A DNA stretch of 9,269 nt from Candidatus Methanocomedens sp. (GTDB lineage: Archaea > Halobacteriota > Methanosarcinia > Methanosarcinales > Methanocomedenaceae). The stretch spans positions 1 to 9,269 of the forward strand of contig QBUR01000159.1 of the NCBI GenBank assembly GCA_013374385.1, read 5' to 3'. The notes under the pieces are model-generated. The model made no database searches and had not been told where the DNA came from. It was given only the letters and a program-made list of their open reading frames with translations. This document shows, in pieces, positions 1 through 5,904 of the stretch (the stretch's first letter is position 1; each line of letters begins with the position of its first letter). Position numbers and translations under genes: made by a program.

Positions 1-19
1 TCTATAAAAAACTCCATAC

Positions 20-70
20 TTTATATATTATAACAAGTTAAATTGACCCAAATCAAGTTGGCTTTACATA
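20..70 (+). promoter_or_regulatory. Candidate promoter of the cbi operon
   Basis: The 95 bases before cbiT are AT-rich. TTTATATA at 20-27 matches the archaeal box A well and would place the transcript start near 47-52, leaving a leader of about 45 bases. A second, weaker candidate, TTTACATA at 63-70, would give an almost leaderless mRNA. No strong Shine-Dalgarno sequence precedes the cbiT ATG. The sequence CAAGTT occurs twice, at 34-39 and 54-59, exactly 20 bases apart, and could be a regulator site. The space is too short for a cobalamin riboswitch. Which box is used cannot be decided from the sequence. Confidence 0.35.
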
Positions 71-95
71 ACTAAATATTACAGGCGACAAATAA

Positions 96-635
96 ATGGA
101 ATTCGTAAAGGGCGGACCCACAAAACCCGAGATTGCAGCCATATCACTTTCCAAGTTGCAACTCACAAAAAACGATGTGTTCGCTGATATCGGCTGTGGT
201 ACCGGCAGCATATCCATCCTGGCAGCCGGACTGGCAGCTGAGGTCTATGCCATAGACTCCAGGGAAGAAGCCATAACTGCAACCCGGCAGAATATCGAAT
301 CAGCAGATGTCCGTAATATTACTATAATACACAGGGAAGCACCCGTAGCACTGGAAAACCTGCCCGCCCTGGATTGTGCATTCATAGGCGGCACCCGGAA
401 TATCACCGGCGTGCTGGAACAACTGGCAAAAAAGGTGCAGGGAAGGATTGTAGTAAATGCAGTACGCATCCAGACCGCCTCTGCCATCATCAGGACCCTA
501 CAGGACATGGGGTTTTTCGAGGAAGCAGTGCATGTCCAGGTGGCAAAAAGTTATCCACTGGCGGATGATATTGCATTTAAACCCATAAACCCGGTCTACA
601 TCATCGTAGGCGATACCAAAAAGGGGGCACCCTGA
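96..635 (+). CDS. cbiT: Cobalt-precorrin-6B C15-methyltransferase (decarboxylating) CbiT
   Basis: CbiT uses S-adenosylmethionine to methylate C15 of the corrin precursor and removes the carboxyl group of the C12 acetate, giving cobalt-precorrin-8 together with the C5 methylation done by CbiE. The 179-residue protein is a stand-alone class I Rossmann methyltransferase. The SAM-binding glycine motif DIGCGTGS lies at residues 31-38, the ribose-binding acid is Asp54 in YAIDS, and the family's FIGGT stretch is at 96-100. The N-terminal FVKGGPTKPEI resembles other archaeal CbiT proteins. A TAA codon lies immediately before the ATG in frame, so this is the first possible start. It is the first gene of the cobalamin operon. 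In many bacteria CbiT is fused to CbiE (CobL); no CbiE is seen here. Confidence 0.92.
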   Translation: MEFVKGGPTKPEIAAISLSKLQLTKNDVFADIGCGTGSISILAAGLAAEVYAIDSREEAITATRQNIESADVRNITIIHREAPVALENLPALDCAFIGGTRNITGVLEQLAKKVQGRIVVNAVRIQTASAIIRTLQDMGFFEEAVHVQVAKSYPLADDIAFKPINPVYIIVGDTKKGAP

Positions 636-1256
636 ATGCTGGTAGGTGTTGGCCTCGGACCAGGGGACCCGGAACTCCTGACCCTGAAGGCCGTAGAGAT
701 ACTAAAGAGCAGCGATATAGTCTTTGCACCGGGCCGCCTGGCCGCCCAACTGGTCGAACCCTATGCCAGGCCGCACCTGCTTGAGTTTCCTATGACAAAA
801 GACAAATCGGTACTGCAGTCCCACTGGGAAGAGAACGCTGATATGGTGGCACAGCATGCCAGGGACGGACTGGCCGCATTCGGTCTTATCGGTGACCCTA
901 ACTTTTTCAGCACCTTCACCCACCTGCGCAGGCTCATCCGCCAGCGCCATCCGGATATAATTATTGAAACCGTCCCCGGCATCAGTTCAATTACAGCATT
1001 TGCGGCCAGGGCAGATATTGAGATAGAATCTTCATTCCAGGTAAGCGACGGTTCACCTGTCACTGACAGGATAATCCTGAAAGCCAGGCGTCCCGGTCAG
1101 ATTGTGAATGAACTGGTTGATGAAGGGTTTGAAGAATTCACCCTCGCCCAGAAGTTGTACACCGAAGATGAAGACATCATAAAGGGCAAGGAAAATATGC
1201 CTGAAAAGGCAGATTATTTCAGTATAATCCATGCGAGGAAAACACGTGAGCGATAA
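636..1256 (+). CDS. cbiL: Cobalt-factor II C20-methyltransferase CbiL
   Basis: CbiL transfers a methyl group from S-adenosylmethionine to C20 of cobalt-sirohydrochlorin (cobalt-factor II), making cobalt-factor III, the first committed corrin step after metal insertion. The 206-residue protein is a class III (tetrapyrrole) methylase. The glycine-rich entry motif GVGLGPGDP is at residues 4-12, the GLIGDPNFFSTF stretch at 83-94 is the C20-methylase version of the central SAM-binding loop, and ETVPGISS at 111-118 is the usual domain-linker motif. The ATG directly follows the TGA of cbiT with no base between them, so translation is probably coupled. A G-rich run at 623-627 may serve as a weak ribosome binding site. 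The length is typical of compact archaeal CbiL proteins. Confidence 0.92.
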   Translation: MLVGVGLGPGDPELLTLKAVEILKSSDIVFAPGRLAAQLVEPYARPHLLEFPMTKDKSVLQSHWEENADMVAQHARDGLAAFGLIGDPNFFSTFTHLRRLIRQRHPDIIIETVPGISSITAFAARADIEIESSFQVSDGSPVTDRIILKARRPGQIVNELVDEGFEEFTLAQKLYTEDEDIIKGKENMPEKADYFSIIHARKTRER

Positions 1257-1968
1257 TAACAAAATATATTTCGTCGGAGCGGGTCCGGGTGACCCTGAAC
1301 TGATAACGGTAAAAGGCCAAAAAATGCTTGAATGTGCTGACCTGGTGGTATATGCCGGCTCCCTGGTAAATCCTGTACTGCTGGACAAAATCAATGGCCA
1401 GAAGATTGATAGCTACGGGATGCGGTTGGAAGACATCACCAGCACAATGGTAGATGCAGTGAAGGAAGGACAAAAGGTCGTGCGGCTACACAGCGGTGAC
1501 CCGTCCCTGTACGGTGCCATAATTGAGCAGATAACTGAACTGGCAAAACACGACGTTGACGTGGAAGTTGTGCCCGGTGTTTCGTCCATTTTCGCTACAG
1601 CAGCTGCCCTGGGCACCCAGTTAACCCTGAAAGGCGTTAGCGAAACCCTCATTATCACACGGCCGGCAGGAGAGACGCTTGAAAAGGATGATCTGGCAGC
1701 ATTATCCAGACACGGCGCCACCATGGCAGTGTTCCTGGGCACCCGCATGATAGAAGAGGTCATGCAGGCAGTGGAATATCCGCTCGACACTCCTGTGGCA
1801 GTGGTGTACCATGCTTCATGGGATGACCAGCAGATAATCAGGGGTACGGTTTCTGACATCGCTGACAGGGTCAAGGCGGCAGGTCTCACCCGTTCTGCCA
1901 TGATACTTATCGGCGGGGTGGTTGACCCCGTACATTACAGGAGGTCCCACCTATACGCACCGGAATAA
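1246..1968 (+). CDS. cbiF: Cobalt-precorrin-4 C11-methyltransferase CbiF
   Basis: CbiF methylates C11 of cobalt-precorrin-4 with S-adenosylmethionine, giving cobalt-precorrin-5A. It is a class III tetrapyrrole methylase. From the GTG start the protein has 240 residues, with FVGAGPGDPELIT at 9-21, LHSGDPSLYGA at 81-91, VVPGVSS at 108-114 and the family C-terminal end GGVVDPVHYRRSHLY. An ATG at 1231 would add five residues (MRGKH), but nothing before it resembles a ribosome binding site. GAGG at 1235-1238 sits seven bases before the GTG at 1246, and starting there puts the SDNNKIYFVGAG stretch at the N terminus as in relatives, so GTG is preferred. From this start the gene overlaps the end of cbiL by 11 bases. 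The function is secure; the start is a judgement. Confidence 0.94.
   Translation: MSDNNKIYFVGAGPGDPELITVKGQKMLECADLVVYAGSLVNPVLLDKINGQKIDSYGMRLEDITSTMVDAVKEGQKVVRLHSGDPSLYGAIIEQITELAKHDVDVEVVPGVSSIFATAAALGTQLTLKGVSETLIITRPAGETLEKDDLAALSRHGATMAVFLGTRMIEEVMQAVEYPLDTPVAVVYHASWDDQQIIRGTVSDIADRVKAAGLTRSAMILIGGVVDPVHYRRSHLYAPE
1939..1945 (+). promoter_or_regulatory. Strong Shine-Dalgarno sequence inside the end of cbiF, for cbiG
   Basis: AGGAGGT is a seven-base match to the archaeal anti-Shine-Dalgarno sequence and the strongest ribosome binding site I found in the window. It lies in the last codons of cbiF, where AGG AGG encodes Arg-Arg. Exactly seven bases separate it from the ATA at 1953, proposed here as the cbiG start codon. 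It is about 50 bases from the TTG at 1998, too far to serve that start. Confidence 0.6.
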
Positions 1969-2837
1969 TCCACCTTCAACATAACCGGGATGTTGCTTTG
2001 AGGATTCAGGAATGTGTGAGCGGCGACCTTATCCCCTACAGTAAGGAAGCGTTCAGGACCGCTTTTGCACAATACGAGGCAATCATAGCGGTTATGGCAT
2101 GCGGTATTGTTGTGCGGGAACTCGCACCATTACTCGATGATAAATGGACCGACCCCCCGGTGGTGGTTGTGGATGCAGGCCTGAACTATGCCATAGCTCT
2201 GTGCGGTGGCCATCACGGTGCCAATGAGCTGGCACAGCGTCTGGCCGGAACAGGAGCACATCCAGTCATCACTACGGCAACCGAAAGTCTGGGGCGTCCT
2301 TCTGTTGAAGGGACAGCACAGGCGGTGAGATGTGATATTGTGAACAAGGATTCGACCCGGGCTGTCAATTCCCACCTACTCAAATCTGACCTGCCTGTAA
2401 TTGAGATACATGGACCAAAAGTGGTTGTAGTGGACGCGGACGTTAGTGTACTCCAGAAAAAAGCAGGTGAAGGAAAAACGGGGGTCATTGTTGGCATAGG
2501 TACAAGGCGTAATGTGTCCTCAGGCAATGTGGTGAATGCTATCCAGACGGCATTGTCAGAGTGCGAGTTAAGTATGGAAGACGTGGAATTATTTGCCTCA
2601 GCCGATGTCAAGGAGCACGAAGCAGGACTCATCGAAGCAGTTAGCAGCATCGGCGGACATATCGTATTTGTCTCCAGAGATGTTATCAACTCCATCAACC
2701 CGCCATCTGATTCCGAAGCCATGCGACTTGGCCTGACCGGGGTATGCGAGCCAGCTGCACTGGCGCTGAGCCGTGAACACAATCTCATCATGAAGAAGAA
2801 GGTATACAACAATGTCACAATCGCAATCGCAAGATAA
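1953..2837 (+). CDS. cbiG: Cobalt-precorrin-5A hydrolase CbiG, apparent ATA start
   Basis: CbiG opens the delta-lactone of cobalt-precorrin-5A and releases the two-carbon fragment as acetaldehyde, giving cobalt-precorrin-5B. The core motifs are clear: ACGIVVR (residues 49-55 from the proposed start), LCGGHHGANELA (83-94), VITTATES (105-112), then a C-terminal domain with GIGTRRNVS (181-189) and GVCEPAAL (263-270). The first conventional start is TTG at 1998. It has no ribosome binding site and would cut off the first strand of the N-terminal domain. Reading in frame upstream gives RTGIIHLQHNRDVALRI, which resembles a normal CbiG N terminus, but there is no ATG, GTG or TTG before the in-frame TGA at 1923. 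The ATA at 1953 is correctly spaced behind AGGAGGT. The result is 294 residues and a 16-base overlap with cbiF. A sequencing error changing ATG to ATA is the main alternative. Confidence 0.88.
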   Translation: MRTGIIHLQHNRDVALRIQECVSGDLIPYSKEAFRTAFAQYEAIIAVMACGIVVRELAPLLDDKWTDPPVVVVDAGLNYAIALCGGHHGANELAQRLAGTGAHPVITTATESLGRPSVEGTAQAVRCDIVNKDSTRAVNSHLLKSDLPVIEIHGPKVVVVDADVSVLQKKAGEGKTGVIVGIGTRRNVSSGNVVNAIQTALSECELSMEDVELFASADVKEHEAGLIEAVSSIGGHIVFVSRDVINSINPPSDSEAMRLGLTGVCEPAALALSREHNLIMKKKVYNNVTIAIAR

Positions 2838-3585
2838 CGGGAAACTTTACGTAGTTGGAATCGGGCCGGGTTCGCCCCGGCACCTGACGCTGCGGGCCGT
2901 GGAAGTGCTGGAAGGAGCAGACGTCATAATCGGTAACGGTACATATCTGGACCAGATTGAACATCTTCTGAAAGGGCAGGAGGTCATAAGGTCAAGTATG
3001 GGAAAAGAGGTTGACCGGGCCAGCAAGGCTATCGAACTGGCACGGGACCGAAAGGTAGCCATGGTCAGCGGAGGTGATTCCAATATTTACGGCATGGCAG
3101 GATTGGTGCTGGAAGTTGCCCAGCATTCCGACCTGAAGGTGGAAATTGAGGTGGTGCCCGGTGTTACTGCACTGAGTGCGGTAGCCAGCCTGCTTGGGGC
3201 GCCTGTTGTTAGTGATTTTGCAGTTATCAGTCTCAGCGACCTGCTCACACCATGGGAGATTATCGAGCAGCGCCTGGAAGCGGCTGCCACTTCGGATATG
3301 GTCATTGCCCTCTACAATCCCAAGAGCAGGCAGCGCAATACGAACTACATCCGGGCAATTGAGATAATCAGGCGCCACCGGGCAGATACGGTGCCAGTGG
3401 GTATAGTAAGGAACGCATTGCGCCTGGAAAGTGAGTCTGTGAGTGTAACCACATTGGGTGAGGCAATGGACTATGACGACGAGGTGGATATGAGCACGAC
3501 AGTAATTATTGGCAATAGCGAATCCAGGATATGGGGTTCGAAGATAATCACACCCAGGGGGTATCACAAAAAATATGAATACTGA
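2812..3585 (+). CDS. cbiH: Cobalt-factor III C17-methyltransferase, ring-contracting, CbiH
   Basis: CbiH methylates C17 of cobalt-factor III and drives contraction of the macrocycle, forming the delta-lactone intermediate cobalt-precorrin-4 that CbiF and CbiG then process. The 257-residue protein is a class III tetrapyrrole methylase with VVGIGPGSP at residues 14-22. The central loop is VSGGDSNIYGMAG (85-97), and VVPGVTALSAVASLLGAP lies mid-protein. The signatures typical of this enzyme follow: ISLSDLLTPWE, ALYNPKSRQR and PVGIVRNA. AAGGT at 2799-2803 lies eight bases before the ATG. The first 26 bases overlap the end of cbiG, the longest overlap in the operon. The N terminus is a short Ser-Gln repeat (SQSQSQ) encoded by a TCACAA/TCGCAA hexamer repeat that also encodes the last residues of CbiG. 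It is probably a dispensable tail before the first strand. Confidence 0.95.
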   Translation: MSQSQSQDNGKLYVVGIGPGSPRHLTLRAVEVLEGADVIIGNGTYLDQIEHLLKGQEVIRSSMGKEVDRASKAIELARDRKVAMVSGGDSNIYGMAGLVLEVAQHSDLKVEIEVVPGVTALSAVASLLGAPVVSDFAVISLSDLLTPWEIIEQRLEAAATSDMVIALYNPKSRQRNTNYIRAIEIIRRHRADTVPVGIVRNALRLESESVSVTTLGEAMDYDDEVDMSTTVIIGNSESRIWGSKIITPRGYHKKYEY

Positions 3586-4264
3586 ACTTGTCAGGACGGC
3601 CGGACATCACACAAAGGAGATTGACCCGGAACTGGTACGCAGGTGCATCGAACCCGGTGCTACTACTCCCGAGGCCATGACCATTGCAGAAGCGGGCCGT
3701 GCAGTTGCCAGGGAGATTGTCGGAGACAGCGGACCTGAGGATAAGATACGGCAGCGCTGCGTGGTAGCCACCGGCGACCCGGCATTTAAAGACTTGCTGG
3801 TGTTTAGTCACGACCCCATAAGGGCGGGGCTGGATGCCATTTCTGCCGGGGCACCGATTTACACTGATATACGGATGGTTCAAACCGGGATAATCAAGAC
3901 CGGGCATGACTGTAAGGTGCATTGTGCACTGGACGCAAAAGGCAGTGACACCCTATCGCAGGAATTGGGTATTACCAGGACATCGGCGGGGTTCCTGACA
4001 TTGGAGCAGGACCTGCAGGACTCCATTGTGGTAATCGGCAACGCACCCTCGGCTGCCATCACTGTATCCCGCATGGTCGAGTATGGCATCAGGCCGGCAT
4101 TTATTATTGCAGTGCCTGTGGGATTTGTGAACGCAGCTGAATCAAAGGAACGGGTGCGTGAACTTGATGTGCCGTCCATAACCTGCACCGGGACCCGGGG
4201 GGGTACGCCGGTGGCAGTGGCCTGTATCAATGAATTGATTGTCTTGAGAAAAAAACAATCATAA
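3575..4264 (+). CDS. cbiC: Cobalt-precorrin-8 methylmutase CbiC
   Basis: CbiC moves the methyl group from C11 to C12 of cobalt-precorrin-8, forming cobyrinate, the end of corrin ring construction. No SAM is needed. The 229-residue protein shows the family core: LLVFSHDPIRAGLDAI (74-89), GAPIYTDIRMVQTGI (92-106), VVIGNAPSAAI (152-162), FIIAVPVGFVNAAESKE (176-192) and GTRGGTPVAVACINEL (206-221). An oddity is the stretch RCVVATGDPAF (61-71). In characterised CbiC/CobH proteins the corresponding R-x-x-H motif carries the histidine thought to assist the methyl shift, but here Val64 occupies that place. Other archaeal homologues may share this, in which case another residue does the job. The gene overlaps cbiH by 11 bases and closes the operon. 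A G-run at 3557-3561 lies somewhat far upstream as a ribosome binding site. Confidence 0.92.
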   Translation: MNTELVRTAGHHTKEIDPELVRRCIEPGATTPEAMTIAEAGRAVAREIVGDSGPEDKIRQRCVVATGDPAFKDLLVFSHDPIRAGLDAISAGAPIYTDIRMVQTGIIKTGHDCKVHCALDAKGSDTLSQELGITRTSAGFLTLEQDLQDSIVVIGNAPSAAITVSRMVEYGIRPAFIIAVPVGFVNAAESKERVRELDVPSITCTGTRGGTPVAVACINELIVLRKKQS

Positions 4265-4298
4265 AAGAGATATATTACCAGCTTATTCTATAAGCCGG
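4264..4298 (+). promoter_or_regulatory. Candidate promoter with embedded dyad before the hydrolase gene
   Basis: The 34 bases after cbiC contain ATATATTA at 4270-4277, preceded by a purine run (AAAAGAG) that could be a BRE. The box centre is about 26 bases from the ATG at 4299, the usual distance from box A to the transcript start, so the mRNA may be leaderless. This agrees with the absence of a Shine-Dalgarno sequence. Between box and start lies a perfect dyad, GCTTAT-TCT-ATAAGC (4281-4295). It is extended by CC/GG after one mismatch and is well placed to bind a repressor. Confidence 0.4.
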
Positions 4299-5288
4299 AT
4301 GGCAAAGAAACGAAGAACCAGGCCTGTTGAAACCCAATCAAAAAAAGAGATACGACAACAGCAACAGGTAGATACTAAAAAGCGGGCCAACAGAGCAAAA
4401 ATTCTAATAGCAGTTGGCACGGCTATAATCCTTATCGCATTTTTGTGGGCTTCATTCGGCAATCACGATGCTCCACAGGACTGGAGTGTGGACGACTACG
4501 GCATCATGTCCTATCCAACTGATCGGGGAGTTCCGGTTTTTGACTCTATGATCGTAAATTATACACCAGACCATACCATCGAATACATCAACTATTCCAG
4601 CAGGGATGAAGTTATCAGTGCCCTGCTGCGTGTTCCTAATAGTAGCGGGCCTGTGCCTGGTATCCTGATTCTTCCTGGGGCAACCGTCACCAAAGAAGGA
4701 GAACAGGGGCTGTCGGCCGAACTGGCAAAAATGGGTTATGCATCCATGGTCATTGACCAGCGCAATAATGGCGGTGTGGATATCCAGAAGGACGGCGAGC
4801 TGTTCGAGGTAGGGTATGAACCTATTGAGCACAAAATGGTCTATGATGCATTGCGGGCCGTTGACGTGATGCGCCAGTACTCTGAGATTGACCCTGACAA
4901 CATTGCTATCATCGGAATCAGTAACGGTGGCAGGTTTGCCATAATTGCTGCAGGTATCGACCCGTCTATCAACGGAGTTGTGGGTATCAGTACCAATGGG
5001 TATGATTTGGAATCGTATATAAGTGAGACATCGGACCAGATAACACAAAACCAGACAAGATTCCTGCGTTCTATTGACCCTGACACCTATCTGGATAAGC
5101 TTCCCCCGCGAAAACTGGTGATGATACATATGACCAATGATTCTATCATCCCACTGGACATGGCACAGGCAACATATGATAAAGCAAATGAGCCAAAGGT
5201 ATTCTATCCGCTGGAAGGTAACGGGCACGGGTATAATGGTGCCATGAGGGATGTGCTTGAAGCTGAACTTGCCCATATGTTCAGTTGA
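4299..5288 (+). CDS. Membrane-anchored alpha/beta hydrolase, substrate unknown
   Basis: The 329-residue protein starts with a very basic, Gln-rich cytoplasmic stretch (residues 1-34, including KKRRTR and a run of four Gln). One membrane helix follows at about 35-53 (ILIAVGTAIILIAF). By the positive-inside rule the catalytic domain should lie outside the cell. The domain is a dienelactone-hydrolase or peptidase-like alpha/beta hydrolase. The oxyanion strand is GILILPGA (121-128), the nucleophile elbow is GISNGG with Ser208, the acid is probably Asp281 in TNDSIIP, and the base is His310 in GNGHGY. All three triad residues are present, so it should be an active esterase, acyl hydrolase or peptidase. 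The sequence does not show its substrate. It follows cbiC by 34 bases but has its own promoter-like box, so it is probably not part of the cobalamin operon. Confidence 0.85.
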   Translation: MAKKRRTRPVETQSKKEIRQQQQVDTKKRANRAKILIAVGTAIILIAFLWASFGNHDAPQDWSVDDYGIMSYPTDRGVPVFDSMIVNYTPDHTIEYINYSSRDEVISALLRVPNSSGPVPGILILPGATVTKEGEQGLSAELAKMGYASMVIDQRNNGGVDIQKDGELFEVGYEPIEHKMVYDALRAVDVMRQYSEIDPDNIAIIGISNGGRFAIIAAGIDPSINGVVGISTNGYDLESYISETSDQITQNQTRFLRSIDPDTYLDKLPPRKLVMIHMTNDSIIPLDMAQATYDKANEPKVFYPLEGNGHGYNGAMRDVLEAELAHMFS

Positions 5289-5309
5289 AAAAAAGGGATT
5301 CACACAACT

Positions 5310-5331
5310 TTTATACAATAATAGATTAGGG
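5310..5331 (+). promoter_or_regulatory. Candidate promoter and ribosome binding site of the thioredoxin-like gene
   Basis: TTTATACA at 5310-5317 is a good box A. Its centre lies 26 bases before the ATG at 5340, which predicts transcription starting at or very near the first codon. AGGG at 5328-5331, eight bases before the ATG, could act as a weak Shine-Dalgarno sequence if the gene is instead read through from the hydrolase gene. The two readings favour different transcripts and the sequence does not decide between them. Confidence 0.35.
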
Positions 5332-5339
5332 TATTCAAC

Positions 5340-5876
5340 ATGATAACTTCTGATAGAATGATCTTAAAGTGCTTCATATCCTTGACGATGTTAATTTTGG
5401 TAACAGGGACTGTAACCGCTGAAGACCCTCAGACATTGATGGGTAAGATAAATACCAACCTGAACAGTAATATCCCAGTATTTGTTTACTTCTATTCAGA
5501 AAACTGTTATTTTTGCCAGGAACAATCACCTATAGTTAATAAATTAGAGGAGAATTATTCCAACAATATCGCATTTATCTATGTAAATTTAGATGACAAT
5601 CCACTCGCTGGACTTGAATTCAATGTGAAGGCCGTCCCAATTACATTGTTAATAACAGATAAAGATGAAAACCAACAATTTGTATCTCAGGAATTCAGAG
5701 GTCTTACCAACAGCACAGTATTGAACAGCAGTATCGAACAGGCTATCGCTAATATCAGTATACCACTCGAAACAATTCCTCTGACGCAGGATAAAACGTC
5801 CGGTACAGTTACCCTGACATTGATCATTATCCTGATTGGAATTACAGCTGTCTTGCTATATGTGATAAGGCATTAG
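5340..5876 (+). CDS. Membrane-bound thioredoxin-like protein with CxxC
   Basis: The 178-residue protein has an N-terminal hydrophobic segment (about residues 8-26) that is a signal peptide or anchor. A thioredoxin fold covers about 33-140 and a C-terminal membrane helix lies at about 156-176, ending VIRH. The redox motif is Cys56-Tyr-Phe-Cys59 after the strand VFVYFYSEN, and the cis-proline is Pro100 in VKAVPITLL, as in thioredoxins. The fold should therefore sit on the outer face of the membrane and handle dithiol/disulfide exchange. Partners could be secreted proteins or cytochrome apoproteins, which is inference. Met7 is a possible alternative start. The gene is strikingly AT-rich: I count 19 of 60 G+C at 5461-5520 and 16 of 60 at 5521-5580, against 35 of 60 in a cbiC line (3661-3720). 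It converges on the aminotransferase gene with 28 bases between them. Confidence 0.85.
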   Translation: MITSDRMILKCFISLTMLILVTGTVTAEDPQTLMGKINTNLNSNIPVFVYFYSENCYFCQEQSPIVNKLEENYSNNIAFIYVNLDDNPLAGLEFNVKAVPITLLITDKDENQQFVSQEFRGLTNSTVLNSSIEQAIANISIPLETIPLTQDKTSGTVTLTLIIILIGITAVLLYVIRH

Positions 5877-5880
5877 GTTA

Positions 5881-5902
5881 GGCAAAATAGGTTGAATTTG
5901 CT
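5881..5902. terminator. Weak hairpin in the convergent intergenic gap
   Basis: The 28 bases between the two convergent genes contain GCAAA at 5882-5886 and TTTGC at 5897-5901, a five-base-pair stem extended by one wobble pair, with a ten-base loop. TAGGTT also repeats at 5874-5879 and 5888-5893. Nothing resembles a long T-run on either strand. It may mark termination for both transcripts, but the stem is short enough to be chance. Confidence 0.2.
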
Positions 5903-5904
5903 AT

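Noticed and set aside
1..95. Cobalamin riboswitch upstream of cbiT
   Set aside because: Only 95 AT-rich bases are available, with no B12-box-like element or long paired structure. Most of the space is taken by promoter-like boxes.
1231..1245. ATG at 1231 as the start of cbiF
   Set aside because: No ribosome binding site lies before it. The GAGG it contains is correctly spaced for the GTG at 1246, and the extra MRGKH is not part of the fold. It remains possible.
1990..2001. ATG at 1990 as a possible cbiG start
   Set aside because: It is out of frame with cbiG and reads ATG-TTG-CTT-TGA, stopping after three codons.
2213..2818. A 201-codon open frame opposite cbiG, with a similar one opposite cbiF (1413-1901)
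   Set aside because: Ser/Thr-rich antisense shadows of well-conserved corrin genes with no family motifs.
4452..5318. A 288-codon open frame on the strand opposite the hydrolase gene
   Set aside because: The translation has no recognisable motif and is rich in His, Cys and Ile typical of antisense reading. The sense frame carries a full alpha/beta hydrolase triad.
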